DNA from: Pseudomonas zanjanensis
GTDB lineage: Bacteria > Pseudomonadota > Gammaproteobacteria > Pseudomonadales > Pseudomonadaceae
Direction of reading: 5' to 3'
DNA length: 64,000 nt
Assembly (NCBI RefSeq): GCF_014268745.2
Contig: NZ_JABWRB020000001.1
Coordinates: forward strand, 3,162,001 to 3,226,000
Every line of letters begins with the position of its first letter. The stretch's first letter is position 1. Made by a program: the position numbers and the translations under genes. A model generated the notes under the pieces. The model saw only the letters and a program-made list of their open reading frames with translations, was not told where the DNA came from and did not search any database. This document shows positions 1 to 9,144 of the stretch, one piece after another.

Positions 1-42
1 GCCCGCTCCCACAGGTTTCATTTCCTAACTGGAAGTACCGAC

Positions 43-588
43 TCAGTCGAACGCACCGTTGAGCACTTCATAAATGATGCCAGTGGCAATCGCCACCAGG
101 ATCAGGTCCGTGCCGACCTGCTGCCATTCATAACCGTCATAGTGCGGCAAGCGCCCCAACAGCCGGCCATCGAGCTTCTTGGCAATGCCAGGTGGCAACG
201 GCTTGCCTCGGGCCAGATTTTTCTGGATGCCCGGCGGCAATGCCGGGCCGGGGCTCCAATAATCGCGATAACCGCCAATCACACCCAGGATGCCGCCCCG
301 GTCAATGCTGGGGGCGTTATGCCAATCACCGCCACCGCCTTGGTTTCCCTTGCCGCCTTGGTTGCCCTTGTTGCCGGGATTGCCTTGACCGCCCTGATTA
401 CCCTTGTTACCAGGATTGCCTTGCCCACCTTTGTTGCCCTGCCCGCCCTTGCCTCCTTGCCCTTGACCGGGCCCTTGATCGAATTGAGCGTTTCCCTTGC
501 CGTTTCCCGGGTCCGCGACAACAATGCCTGGGCCCGCCGCCAAGGCGAAACAGGTAACAGCAGCAATCAACGAGCGCGATTTGAACAT
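43..588 (-). CDS. CigR-like exported glycine-rich protein
   Basis: The 181-residue product has an N-terminal signal peptide (about residues 1-25, cleavage near VVA-DPG), a low-complexity Gly/Asn/Gln/Lys stretch (about 28-85, GNKGNQGG-type repeats), and a C-terminal domain with two PPGI motifs and the pattern LPHYDGYEW, ending in a hydrophobic segment. This matches proteins called anti-virulence regulator CigR family or RcnB-like in Pseudomonas. Role is inferred from the family only; it should act in the periplasm or inner membrane. The repeat tract is prone to length change. It stands alone, upstream of and divergent from the MFS gene. Confidence 0.75.
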   Translation of the reverse strand: MFKSRSLIAAVTCFALAAGPGIVVADPGNGKGNAQFDQGPGQGQGGKGGQGNKGGQGNPGNKGNQGGQGNPGNKGNQGGKGNQGGGGDWHNAPSIDRGGILGVIGGYRDYWSPGPALPPGIQKNLARGKPLPPGIAKKLDGRLLGRLPHYDGYEWQQVGTDLILVAIATGIIYEVLNGAFD

Positions 589-716
589 GGCAGTTCTCTC
601 GAAAAAGGGACATCCCCTGTAAAGATATAGAGACTAACGGTGATATTAGTTCCATATCACGCTTCGCGTCGCTTGCTTGGACGGATAACACCTGAACACC
701 GCAATCAAGGAGCTCC

Positions 717-1928
717 ATGCGCAAGGATTACCTGTCTTTTTTCGTCTCGATGTTCCTCTCGCGGTTGGCCGATCAGATCTTGCTGTTCATCGTCCCGCTG
801 ATTGTTTTCCAGACCACCAACAGCGTCTCCTGGGCGGGCCTGGCGTTCTTTGTCGAATCCCTGCCGCGCTACCTGGCGTTCCCGATCTGCGGCGCGCTGT
901 GCGACAAGTTCCCGCCGATTCGCATCCTGCACATCAGCCAGGTCTATCGCGCCGCAGCCTGCGGCGTCGCAGTCGTGCTCTATGGCGTCTTCGGCGGTGT
1001 CTATTGGATCGTGGCACTGTCGGCCCTCTGTGGCGTGTTGACCACCCAAGGCATCATGGCCCGCGAAGTGGTCTTGCCTTACATCTTCAAGCACTACACC
1101 TACACCAAGACGCTGTCCTATTCGCAAATCGCCGACCAGACCGGCTTGGTACTGGGCCCGCTGGTTGCAGCGCTGTTGCTCGAGGTGTGGGCGTGGCACT
1201 GGGTGGTGCTGGCGATCGCCGGGCTGTTCCTGCTGGCAGACCTGGCCATGTTGTACTGGCAGCGCACCAGCTCGGTCACCCTTGAGTCCTTCGAGCAGCA
1301 CCATGACCTCTGGTTGAACCCGCTGCGCATTGCCCTGGGCCACATTTGCAACCTGGCGGAACTGAAAAAAGTCATCAGCCTGGCGGTGGGCGTCAACCTG
1401 ATCATCGGCGTCACCCTCGCCACGTCGGCAGCCATGGTCATCGGCCATTATGGCGCCGGAAAAGATGATTACGCCGGGTTGCAGGCGGCCGGTGCCGTGA
1501 CCACCATCGTCATCCTGTTTCTCCTGGCCCGGGTCACCTTGCCCTTGAAACTTCTCGGCGCCCTCTCCTACACGCTGATTGCCGTCGGCGCTTTCATCAC
1601 CGCGCTCAGCCCGACCCTCTGGGGCTACGTCGTCGGTTTCCTGCTGATTGTCGGCTTCGACAAGATGTTCAACGTGTACATGCGCAGCATCCGTCAGCAG
1701 GTCATTCCCCCACAGGACTTTGGCAAGACCGTCGGCGTGATTACGCTGCTCAACAACCTGTCGCAACCGTTCGCGGGCTTGCTCGTCGCGGTGTTGGCGG
1801 CGCCTGTTGGGACGCAGGAAGTGATTCTGCTGCTGGCGGTGGTCACCAGCCTGATCGGAGTCGGTGTGGTCGTGATGAACAGGCAATCAACACAGGGGAC
1901 AAGCGTCTACCGCACCGATGCAGATTGA
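717..1928 (+). CDS. MFS transporter (EntS-like exporter)
   Basis: The 403-residue protein is hydrophobic throughout, with about 12 predicted membrane segments and an N-terminal half typical of MFS_3 exporters (motif-A-like region GALCDKFPPIRIL after the second helix). A strong ribosome site AAGGAG lies 5 bases before the ATG. No siderophore or drug cluster is adjacent, so the substrate is unknown; efflux of a small molecule across the inner membrane is the family expectation. Confidence 0.8.
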   Translation: MRKDYLSFFVSMFLSRLADQILLFIVPLIVFQTTNSVSWAGLAFFVESLPRYLAFPICGALCDKFPPIRILHISQVYRAAACGVAVVLYGVFGGVYWIVALSALCGVLTTQGIMAREVVLPYIFKHYTYTKTLSYSQIADQTGLVLGPLVAALLLEVWAWHWVVLAIAGLFLLADLAMLYWQRTSSVTLESFEQHHDLWLNPLRIALGHICNLAELKKVISLAVGVNLIIGVTLATSAAMVIGHYGAGKDDYAGLQAAGAVTTIVILFLLARVTLPLKLLGALSYTLIAVGAFITALSPTLWGYVVGFLLIVGFDKMFNVYMRSIRQQVIPPQDFGKTVGVITLLNNLSQPFAGLLVAVLAAPVGTQEVILLLAVVTSLIGVGVVVMNRQSTQGTSVYRTDAD

Positions 1929-2150
1929 CCCTCGGCTTGTATTATCAGTGACTTATTCTTGAGGCATGGTTGCATCGTTGCCAGCGTCGATGCGCGTCTT
2001 CCCACCATTCGTCACCTGTTGAATGGTGGAATCTGCAGGCGACCATGTCTGGCTCAGGGTTTGCACTGGCCTGTCTCAGCAGCCAAGAACGACATAATTC
2101 TGACGCGGCGGCAAATTAATCAATGCTTGGTCAGCAAACGGAGATGTACC

Positions 2151-2357
2151 GTGTCAACTCTCAACGAAATCGCAGCGAACCACGCGAGAATGGCAAAGTT
2201 AAAGGAAGAAGAGTCGATGCGGTTGAGTGCGCTTCAGGGACAGGTGGTGGGGAGTTTTGAAATTCCCCCCATCGAGGCGCCCCAAGAGATGTCGCTGCAT
2301 TTTATGACAGGTGTACAAGATCACTCGTTCGGCGAAGCGGCTGCGCTGAGTTTTTGA
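2151..2357 (+). CDS. small hypothetical protein
   Basis: Read from a GTG at 2151 that has GGAG eight bases upstream, this gives a 68-residue, charged, mostly helical N-terminus (VSTLNEIAANHARMAKL) and a proline-rich end. An upstream ATG in the same frame would add about 64 residues of arginine/cysteine-rich sequence without a ribosome site, so I prefer the GTG. No family is recognised. A perfect 8-bp hairpin follows between it and the convergent azlD gene. Confidence 0.5.
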   Translation: MSTLNEIAANHARMAKLKEEESMRLSALQGQVVGSFEIPPIEAPQEMSLHFMTGVQDHSFGEAAALSF

Positions 2358-2378
2358 CCTGGGCGTTGATGAGCCTCC

Positions 2379-2402
2379 GTCGCCCGTTTGTAAGCGGGCG
2401 AC
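2379..2402. terminator. hairpin between convergent genes
   Basis: GTCGCCCG and CGGGCGAC form a perfect 8-bp stem around an 8-base loop. There is no long U-run, but the position between two converging genes suggests a bidirectional terminator. Confidence 0.5.
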
Positions 2403-2410
2403 TCGGCCGT

Positions 2411-2719
2411 TCAAAACTGTCTGGCTAAAGCCGCTGCAAGTATGCCGGCCGCAATTGCCGGCAACGGCTTTTTAAGGGTCAGCATGACGATTGCGGTGGC
2501 CAGCAAAGCCAGGCGTGCGCCGTTGTCACCTTTAACCGCCAGCGGAGCCAGAACCGCCACCAACACCGAGCCGGACATGGCTGTGATGAACTGCTGCACC
2601 CGATAGTTGATCGGCACGAACGACATCACGAAAACACCGCCCCACCGAGTGGCCAAGGTCACTGCGGCCATGATCAAGATGACAAGCAAGGTGCCATAAC
2701 CCGCCGTTTCAATGTTCAT
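2411..2719 (-). CDS. azlD: AzlD-type branched-chain amino acid exporter subunit
   Basis: This small hydrophobic protein (102 residues from the ATG at 2719) has about four membrane segments and the AzlD pattern TLATRWGGVFVMSFVPI near the start. AzlC and AzlD (YgaZ/YgaH) together export branched-chain amino acids or analogues. Its ATG overlaps the stop of azlC (ATGA), so the pair is translationally coupled; this overlap decides the start over an in-frame ATG 18 bases upstream. Confidence 0.85.
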   Translation of the reverse strand: MNIETAGYGTLLVILIMAAVTLATRWGGVFVMSFVPINYRVQQFITAMSGSVLVAVLAPLAVKGDNGARLALLATAIVMLTLKKPLPAIAAGILAAALARQF

Positions 2720-3426
2720 CGTTGTTTCTCCATCCACACGGCGCCCAGAACGCCTCCCGCCAAAGCGCCCACCACGACATGGCTGTTAGCCGGCAAATAC
2801 CAGAAGGCCAATAGCGATGAGCAGGCCGCCACCGTCCAGATGATGAACATGCGCAGGTTCTTTTTCCCGCCCACGACCATCGCCAACAAGAAACAGCCCA
2901 TCACCATATCGAGCCCGAAACTGACCGGGTTCTCGATGGCGCTGCCAAAGTGAAGCCCCAGCCAACTGCCCAGGATCCAAGTGACCCAGAGCGCAATGCC
3001 GCCGCCGAATAGAATCCCCAGCCCCGGCTTGCCCCGACTGAACGCCTGCATCGCCATGGCCCAGTTGGCGTCCGAAACAACCAGCATGACACCGTAGCGT
3101 TTGGCGACGGGCAGCTCCCGCAACCACGGGTAAAGTGTCGCGCCCATCAATAGGTGCCGGGCGTTGATCGCGAAAACGGTGATCATCAGCGGAACGACCG
3201 GCACTTGCTGCCCCCACAGATCCAGCGCGGCAAATTGAGAAGCGCCCGCAAAAACCAGAGTGCTCATGAGCACGGCTGACGCATCGCTCAAGCCCGTTTG
3301 CGCAGCCGCCAGGCCGAAAGCAACGCCGAACACGACGACAAAAAGAGAAATGGGGATCAGTTGCTTGAAACCGTCGTAAATGTGCTTCAGCGTTAGCTCA
3401 TGCAAATGGGGTTGATCGCTCGACAA
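2716..3426 (-). CDS. azlC: AzlC-type branched-chain amino acid exporter
   Basis: The 236-residue integral membrane protein carries the AzlC signature FAGASQFAALDLW (about residues 59-71) followed by FAINARHLLMG. It forms a two-subunit exporter with the coupled azlD. The start is a TTG at 3426 preceded by AGAGG, the best initiation site in frame; a slightly different start is possible. Confidence 0.88.
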   Translation of the reverse strand: MSSDQPHLHELTLKHIYDGFKQLIPISLFVVVFGVAFGLAAAQTGLSDASAVLMSTLVFAGASQFAALDLWGQQVPVVPLMITVFAINARHLLMGATLYPWLRELPVAKRYGVMLVVSDANWAMAMQAFSRGKPGLGILFGGGIALWVTWILGSWLGLHFGSAIENPVSFGLDMVMGCFLLAMVVGGKKNLRMFIIWTVAACSSLLAFWYLPANSHVVVGALAGGVLGAVWMEKQR

Positions 3427-3729
3427 AACATCGCCTCTTCTGGTTATCCACGGTGTAAAACTGGGAGTATGAGGCTGATTCTGTATGCCGAAAACTTTTT
3501 ACCGGGCAATCCAGCGAATCAATAGAGTGAAGCCCGTCACAGACCAGGCGACCGTACAAGCGGCCAGTGCGGAATGTTCCACACCTCCAGCCATAAAGCG
3601 GCAAAATGGGCGCCCTGAAGATTCACGCGCGTTCTGCGACAAAAACCAAAGCAGCCAATGCTCTGAACCAGAGCACAGGATTTCTTGGAAGAAAGAAAAA
3701 ATTAATTATGGAAAACAGGAGCCTTGAAA
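3427..3729. other. intergenic region, no gene seen
   Basis: About 300 bases between divergent azlC and the DUF2628 gene. Reading frames here lack ribosome sites and have unlikely composition. It should hold the promoters of both neighbours; no operator is obvious. Confidence 0.5.
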
Positions 3730-4158
3730 ATGAGCACGACTGAACAAGTACAAAGCAACGGTAAATACAGCGCCAAGTGGCAGGAACGCTTCGACTTCTT
3801 TGACACCTACGGTGCGCCAAGCGACCCGCGCTACAAGGAAGCCTTCAAGGCGCTGCCTGGCTTCAAGAAAAAAATACTCATCAATGCAAACGTGATCGCA
3901 TTTTTCTTCGGCCCTATCTACCTGTTCGTCCTGGGCCTCTGGAAGAAGAACCTGGCGCTGCTGGGTATTTTCCTGGCGATCAACATCGCCTTGAGCGTCA
4001 TTTTCGCCATCATTGGCATGGAGTTTCCGCGGCCGTTGAGCACGGGGCTGAGCGTTGCCATGTCGATGATGTACGCGCTGATGGCCAACTACGCGTACTA
4101 CCTCAAGGAAGTGAAAGGCGAACAAGGCTGGAATCCGTTCAAAGGTATGCGTCTCTGA
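3730..4158 (+). CDS. DUF2628 membrane protein
   Basis: The 142-residue protein has a soluble start (KWQERFDFFDTYGAP) and then hydrophobic segments around residues 55-75 and 78-115, as in DUF2628 proteins. Function is unknown for the family. The ATG at 3730 follows CAGGAG; a TTG six bases upstream is less likely. A GC-rich hairpin terminator follows the gene. Confidence 0.8.
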   Translation: MSTTEQVQSNGKYSAKWQERFDFFDTYGAPSDPRYKEAFKALPGFKKKILINANVIAFFFGPIYLFVLGLWKKNLALLGIFLAINIALSVIFAIIGMEFPRPLSTGLSVAMSMMYALMANYAYYLKEVKGEQGWNPFKGMRL

Positions 4159-4179
4159 TTGCAGGCTTGGGTCATCAAG

Positions 4180-4215
4180 AGCCCGCACCTCGTCATGAGT
4201 GTGCGGGCTTGTTGT
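4180..4215 (+). terminator. intrinsic terminator
   Basis: AGCCCGCAC pairs with GTGCGGGCT (9 bp) followed by a T-rich stretch, just after the DUF2628 gene. Confidence 0.75.
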
Positions 4216-4257
4216 TTCTGAGGGTTAAATAGTTGGGGAGGCAGCATCAGCCAAGGC

Positions 4258-4410
4258 TCAACCGCCCTGATGACCCGAATGTTGTTTTTTTACACCACTT
4301 TGAGCCTTCCGCTCAAAATAGGCATGAACAAACCACAGTGCCAGGGCAAACCCGGCAAAGCCAAAAATGAAGAGCAATACCTCTATTGCAGTACCTTCAT
4401 GAGAAAACAT
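4258..4410 (-). CDS. small single-pass membrane protein
   Basis: From the ATG at 4410 (GAGGTG ribosome site upstream) a 50-residue protein is read with one strongly hydrophobic helix (about residues 9-29) and a basic, histidine-containing tail. Function is unknown. The longer reading that starts at 4479 lacks a ribosome site. Confidence 0.55.
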   Translation of the reverse strand: MFSHEGTAIEVLLFIFGFAGFALALWFVHAYFERKAQSGVKKQHSGHQGG

Positions 4411-4631
4411 TGTGCTCACCTCATCCTTAAGTGGGTTGACCAAAAATCGCCACGCTTGAGATCTCCCGTAACAATCCAAACATTTTCAGGGTAGTCGCCA
4501 ACCATCTGTGTGGCAACCCTTAGCCCGGCATGGAACCCCGGTCTAGACGAGTCGCCGCCCCATGGCACCCTGCCCCGGCGGGCCAATGTGTGGTTTCATA
4601 ACGGTCTATCCAGACCCTTCAAGGAGCTGTG

Positions 4632-5453
4632 GTGAACACCCAGGACGAATCAACCACCACCCCGTTACACGTAGAGATGATCACGAAACTCCCGAGCCGC
4701 TGGCGGGAGCGCCTCAAGCATCACAGCTGGCAGCCAATGACCGTCGGCTGTTCGGATGCCGCAGTCTTTCGGCTGGATGCTCCCGGTGCACCCGCCGTGT
4801 TCATCAAGACAGAACCTGCCGGAGCGTTAAACGAGCTACGCGACGAAGCGGCAAGGCTGCGTTGGCTGGCCTCTACCGGCACCCCTTGCGCTCATGCCCT
4901 TGATGAAGCCCACGAAGCAGACCGGGACTGGCTGTTGTTAAGCGCAGTGCCGGGGGTTGACCTGCTGTCTGCTCCCATCGACGAGGCGACCAAGGTCAAC
5001 GTCATGGCCGGCGCTCTGCGCCAACTCCATCAACTCGACCCGACCGATTGTCCCTTCGACCATCGCGCCCACCATCGCATTACCAAGGCCCGAGCCCGGA
5101 TGGAAACCGGGCTTGTCGATCAGGAGGAACTGGACGAAGAGCATCGGGGACTCGCCCTCGCCCTACTCTTTGAAAGATTGCTAAACCGCCAACCAGCCGA
5201 ACAAGATCTCGTCGTGACCCACGGCGACGCGTGCCTGCCCAATATCATCGTCGACAACGGTCGTTTTACGGGTTTCATTGATTGCGGTCGGCTGGGGGTT
5301 GCGGATCGATATCAGGACCTGGCGTTGGCAACTCGGGACATCGCCGAGGCGTTGGGAGAACAATGGGTGGCGCCGTTTCTGCGGCGATATGGAGTGATCG
5401 AGATCGATCAAGATCGAATTTATTTTTATCGGCTTCTGGATGAGTTCTTCTAG
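4632..5453 (+). CDS. APH(3')-family aminoglycoside phosphotransferase-like protein
   Basis: The protein (about 273 residues) has the kinase-fold signature of APH(3') enzymes: catalytic-loop motif [10 protein letters not shown] (about residues 197-206) and metal-binding [19 protein letters not shown] after it. Family members transfer phosphate from ATP to the 3'-OH of aminoglycosides, and chromosomal versions exist in pseudomonads. AAGGAG lies five bases before the GTG at 4632 and only two before an alternative GTG at 4629. Resistance is plausible but substrate range cannot be read from sequence. Confidence 0.82.
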   Translation: MNTQDESTTTPLHVEMITKLPSRWRERLKHHSWQPMTVGCSDAAVFRLDAPGAPAVFIKTEPAGALNELRDEAARLRWLASTGTPCAHALDEAHEADRDWLLLSAVPGVDLLSAPIDEATKVNVMAGALRQLHQLDPTDCPFDHRAHHRITKARARMETGLVDQEELDEEHRGLALALLFERLLNRQPAEQDLVVTHGDACLPNIIVDNGRFTGFIDCGRLGVADRYQDLALATRDIAEALGEQWVAPFLRRYGVIEIDQDRIYFYRLLDEFF

Positions 5454-5643
5454 CACCTGAAACAAGGGCGCGGATTTATTTCCCGGGCAGTCTCAACTGA
5501 CCCAAGCAAAACCGCCCTCCCTTTCAGGAAAGCGTCAGCACAGCACTAGAATCCATTCCCCTTTCGGTCTACGCATTCGATTGGAATCGGTTAATCACCA
5601 CCGGGACCGCTAATACAACCAAGGCCAGACGCAATGCAGAGGT

Positions 5644-6237
5644 TTATAAACTCTTCTGATCAATCCCAGCCCATCCGAGCGATTGAGAAAACGACTCGTC
5701 CAAGACGACTTCCTGAGTCGGAGACACGTTTTTATCGATACCAATCGTCCTGAATTTTAAAACGCTGCCCCTGAGCATCTGCTTAAGAATTGCCTTGGCC
5801 TTGTCCCCTCCAGTCACTGCGCACCCCCCCAATATTTTGTGAATATTCAAACCCTGCGCCTGGGCTTGCCTTGTGAGCTCCGAGCGTGGCCTCAACACAT
5901 CATACAGGGATGGCTTCCCCAAGATCATAGGGGTCTCCTGAGACGAGATTGTCCATACCTCGTTCTGATCAATCCATATTTGAGCCGTTACGATCGGAAT
6001 CCGAACATCTCCATTGGACATCAGTCCGACATAGATCTCCTCGCCCTCTTTACGTACAACTGGAAATATGTTCAATGTATTAAGAAACGAGTTACCCGCT
6101 GTGTAATTTCCAGTCGTGACGACCAAACTGGTTCTTTTGGGGAATACATCACTTTCACTGGATATCTTCCAGGCGGGCGCCGTCGTGCACCCGCTCAGAA
6201 TCGCGATTGCAATCGCAACGACCACAGTCCATTTCAT
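5644..6237 (-). CDS. predicted lipoprotein, function unknown
   Basis: From the ATG at 6237 (AGGGGA upstream), the product is 197 residues with a short hydrophobic signal and lipobox LSGC at about residues 14-17, so it should be membrane-anchored after lipidation. The mature part has no family I recognise. It lies nine bases downstream of the next gene on the same strand and probably shares its transcript. Confidence 0.65.
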   Translation of the reverse strand: MKWTVVVAIAIAILSGCTTAPAWKISSESDVFPKRTSLVVTTGNYTAGNSFLNTLNIFPVVRKEGEEIYVGLMSNGDVRIPIVTAQIWIDQNEVWTISSQETPMILGKPSLYDVLRPRSELTRQAQAQGLNIHKILGGCAVTGGDKAKAILKQMLRGSVLKFRTIGIDKNVSPTQEVVLDESFSQSLGWAGIDQKSL

Positions 6238-6245
6238 ACGGTCCC

Positions 6246-6917
6246 CTAAACCCAATTGTCGTAGCGATTAAGCAAAATATTATCCATCTGCCTAAGGCTG
6301 ATTTCCCGGCCAAGTTCTTCTTCAAACAGGCTACGAACGCGTATGTAGAAATCTACGTAGGTCGCGTAATTTTTTGACATGCCCGCCGTAGTCGGAGCAA
6401 AAACCAGCCCCTCCTCATCCGCGATCCACTTCAGCGCTTCCCTGGCTCGCGAATCAACCATTGGAAACAAAGTCGGATAATGGAAGTGCAGATACTTCGA
6501 AGCGAAGCTGCTCGCGTCCTTGTTAGTGACGGCACTGATGGCCTCGCAGAGCCGGGAATGCACCTTATCCACCGCGGTACAGACAGATCCGGCAAGCCTT
6601 TCCCCGACTGGAAGAAGGGACGCTTCCAAACCTACATCTGAGCTGCAAATAGATTCAGCCAACCGCGAATAGAAGCCTCCTGTGGAGCCTTCATAGCCAT
6701 CCTCCTCATCCTTGGTGCGACGCTCGACCGATGCCGCCAGACTGCGACCAATGATCAGCGCCTTTGAAGCCACCTGCGCGTGATCGGTGTGGCTGGGATT
6801 TTCTTGCACGAAACGGTAGAGCGCTTTGTTAGCCGGTATGAATATGCCACACCCCTGCTCCGTGCCGATGAACTCGTCAGTCAGGTAATGGCGTTTTTCC
6901 TTTTGTAAAAATTGCAT
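6246..6917 (-). CDS. hypothetical protein, first gene of a two-gene unit
   Basis: A 223-residue soluble protein with a motif SKYLHFHYPTLFPMVDSRA near residues 137-155. Similar F-S-K-L-H-F-H-P ... D-S-R patterns occur in helical hypothetical proteins that resemble DNA-glycosylase-like helix-hairpin-helix folds, but I cannot name the family. The downstream lipoprotein gene follows closely, which is an unusual pairing of cytosolic and lipidated products. Confidence 0.6.
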   Translation of the reverse strand: MQFLQKEKRHYLTDEFIGTEQGCGIFIPANKALYRFVQENPSHTDHAQVASKALIIGRSLAASVERRTKDEEDGYEGSTGGFYSRLAESICSSDVGLEASLLPVGERLAGSVCTAVDKVHSRLCEAISAVTNKDASSFASKYLHFHYPTLFPMVDSRAREALKWIADEEGLVFAPTTAGMSKNYATYVDFYIRVRSLFEEELGREISLRQMDNILLNRYDNWV

Positions 6918-7076
6918 GCGTCTCTCCCTAGGTGAGCGCTAATCATGCCATTTAATCGCCACTATCTGGGAGAGCAGTCTGCTGCCTTTCGAACGAAACC
7001 ATCCGGGCATCTATTAGCGGCTCGAAAGACCTGGATTCCCAATATCGGTTGGCCCATACAAATTCATAACTCTGAC

Positions 7077-7526
7077 TCAGCGGGCGCTAGAGACGGAACC
7101 CTGATCGGCCTGCGCCGAAAGCGGAACATCAAACACTCGATCAAACACCCACTGAAAAACCAGCGAGTAAAAAAAGAAAAACACGAACAACCCCAGGTTG
7201 GTCACCAGCGCCAGCCACAGGCTGATGCCCAACCATGCGCTAATCACCGGTGTGAGGATCAGCGTCAAGCCGCCTTCAAAACCAAGGGAATGCAGCAACC
7301 GCCGCTGCCAGTTGCGATGGCGGCTGGGTTGGCGACGCTCCCACCATTCGAAAAGGCCGTTGAAAAGCATGTTCCAGGCCAGCGCGACGGCGGAAATCAC
7401 CAGGGACAGCAGGGTTGAATAGCCCATTCCTTGTTCGTAGGTCAGCGCCAGCGCCGGTGCCACGAACAGCACACCGCCGGCTTCATAGAGGATGGCCTGG
7501 AGGATTTTACGGGGCGTGCCTTGCAT
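7077..7526 (-). CDS. PACE-family efflux transporter (AceI-like)
   Basis: The 149-residue protein consists of two tandem bacterial transmembrane pair domains, four helices in all. It shows the PACE signatures RKILQAILYEAGGVLF near the N-terminus, WNMLFNGLFEWWERR in helix 2, and HSLGFEGGLTLILTPVISAW in helix 3, with the membrane glutamate conserved in E-A-G/E-G-G. Family members expel chlorhexidine and other biocides. The ATG at 7526 follows AAGGAG. A LysR gene is divergent, the usual arrangement for aceI/aceR pairs. Confidence 0.88.
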   Translation of the reverse strand: MQGTPRKILQAILYEAGGVLFVAPALALTYEQGMGYSTLLSLVISAVALAWNMLFNGLFEWWERRQPSRHRNWQRRLLHSLGFEGGLTLILTPVISAWLGISLWLALVTNLGLFVFFFFYSLVFQWVFDRVFDVPLSAQADQGSVSSAR

Positions 7527-7569
7527 TGCTGGGCTCCTTGGCTGGGTTGGAAGACCACAGCCTGGCAAG

Positions 7570-7612
7570 TTGAGCCCCCGCGCACAATTGAGCTAAATTG
7601 AGCCACGCTCAA
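7570..7612. promoter_or_regulatory. probable LysR operator for the PACE/LysR divergent pair
   Basis: TTGAGC occurs three times (7570, 7588, 7598). The last copy is half of a perfect palindrome TTGAGC-CAC-GCTCAA at 7598-7612. The site is between the divergent PACE and LysR genes, so binding by the LysR protein is the simple reading. Confidence 0.6.
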
Positions 7613-7630
7613 CCTGAGTAACCCACCCGC

Positions 7631-8515
7631 ATGTTCGCCAAACTGCCCCTCACCGCCTTGCGCGGCTTCGAGTCCGCCGCACGGCTGGGCAGCTTCAAGG
7701 CCGCGGCCCAGGAACTGAACGTCAGCCCGGCGGCGATCTCCCATCAAGTCAAAAGCCTTGAAGCCTTCCTGGGTGTACGCCTGTTCGAACGTTCCAGCCA
7801 AAACGTGCGCCTGAGCGCCGACGGCGAGCGCCTTCACCCTTACATGCACCGCGCCCTACTCGATATCCAACAGGGCCTGCAAATACTGTCGCCCTTGTGT
7901 GCCGCCCAGTCGCTGGTGGTGAGCACTACGCCGGCGTTCGCCAGCCTGTGGCTGATCCCTCGGCTCGGGGATTTCCATCGGTTGCATCCGGAGATCGACG
8001 TCAGCCTGCACAGCAGCAACGACGTAGTGGACCTGCGACGTGACGCCAGCATCGACCTGGCGATCCGCGCCCTGTTCACGCCGGATCCACAGCTGTTCGA
8101 ACAGCCGTTGCTGGATGAGTATTTCGGTGTGTATTGCCGCCCCGGCTGGCAACCACCCGCAGCGGGCTCGCCTGTTGAACTGATCGACGTGCCATGGCTG
8201 AGCAGCGCCAAGGTGGCGATCGACTGGCCGGCATGGTGCACCAAGGCCGGTACCCTGGGCTGGCTGGAAAATGCGCGTTTTCGGCGTTATGACGAGGAAC
8301 AGCACGCCCTGCAAGCGGCGATCGCCGGGCATGGGCTGGTGCTCGCCAGCAATGTGCTGGTTGCCGACGCGGTTGCGCGGGGGGAGTTGATTGATTACCG
8401 GCCTGAGGTTCGTTTGGCGGGCGCGCGATATACGGTGGTGTGCGTGCCGGGGCGGGAGCGGCAGGTGGATGTGAGGGCTTTTAGTGAGTGGTTATTGGGG
8501 TGGAGTATTGGTTGA
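7631..8515 (+). CDS. LysR-family transcription regulator (GcvA/AceR-like)
   Basis: The 294-residue protein has an N-terminal winged helix-turn-helix (LTALRGFESAARLGSFKAAA; helix-turn-helix around residues 20-45) and a substrate-binding domain of the GcvA subclass. It starts 105 bases from the divergent PACE efflux gene, so it likely senses a drug or polyamine and activates efflux. The shared intergenic region contains TTGAGC repeats. Confidence 0.88.
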   Translation: MFAKLPLTALRGFESAARLGSFKAAAQELNVSPAAISHQVKSLEAFLGVRLFERSSQNVRLSADGERLHPYMHRALLDIQQGLQILSPLCAAQSLVVSTTPAFASLWLIPRLGDFHRLHPEIDVSLHSSNDVVDLRRDASIDLAIRALFTPDPQLFEQPLLDEYFGVYCRPGWQPPAAGSPVELIDVPWLSSAKVAIDWPAWCTKAGTLGWLENARFRRYDEEQHALQAAIAGHGLVLASNVLVADAVARGELIDYRPEVRLAGARYTVVCVPGRERQVDVRAFSEWLLGWSIG

Positions 8516-8791
8516 ATTGGATCAGCATGAAAGATCGTTTGCTATCCGATTAAAGAGCGGCTTTTTGGATCCCTGCATAGGAAGCCGCATCAGATCGTAG
8601 GATGTGGGCAGATTTGTTTGAGCGCGCAGCACACGCCTGACGATAAACCGGATGTTCCTGCCAGCCCACTCCAGGCCAAGAAGGAAAATCCATCTTCTGA
8701 ATCTGTAGCCGTCCGAGCACAACGGATCCCTGTAGCGCCTTCAACGCAGTAGGACAGCGGAGCGCGACTCGCGCCCCTTCTTTCCTCGCCC
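8516..8791. other. unassigned intergenic stretch
   Basis: About 275 bases with no credible gene. Frames on the minus strand are open, but they overlap one another, lack ribosome sites and have unlikely composition. It may be remnant repetitive sequence. Confidence 0.4.
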
Positions 8792-9004
8792 TCAGGGAAG
8801 AGGCGGACTCGCCGCGAAATCCGTAGGGATATTGAGAAAGGAATGCCAGGCATCTACAGCGTCATGATGCCGTTGGGCGGCATCTTCCCAAAAAGGACCG
8901 GATACCTCTTTCGCAGAAACCAACATCATCATCTTAATCGTCGCGGCATCCAGCTCTTTGAGAAGCTCATGGGATGTGGCCCTGAATTCTTCGAACGACG
9001 TCAT
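8792..9004 (-). CDS. small hypothetical protein
   Basis: A 70-residue, mostly helical acidic protein (MTSFEEFRATSHELLKELD at the start). Composition looks coding and GAGG lies about 11 bases before the ATG. No family is recognised. Confidence 0.5.
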   Translation of the reverse strand: MTSFEEFRATSHELLKELDAATIKMMMLVSAKEVSGPFWEDAAQRHHDAVDAWHSFLNIPTDFAASPPLP

Positions 9005-9144
9005 TCCATTTGCCTCGGGCGGTGTTCACCGCCATTGAGGAATACATATTCCTCGATGAATGGAGTTCCCCGGGCGGCGGTAATTCCAAACGGTCGGACC
9101 GCCGGTCAATTCATTTCGAAGCCAACCTTCTACCGGTCCCAATC

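Noticed and set aside
705..1886. 393-residue open frame antisense to the MFS gene
   Set aside because: Composition (Gln/Asp/His-rich) is typical of an antisense shadow of a membrane-protein gene, with no ribosome site.
3485..3727. 80-residue plus-strand frame
   Set aside because: No ribosome site and no credible composition upstream of the DUF2628 gene.
8550..8853. several overlapping minus-strand frames
   Set aside because: They overlap each other in different frames, lack ribosome sites and have unlikely composition.
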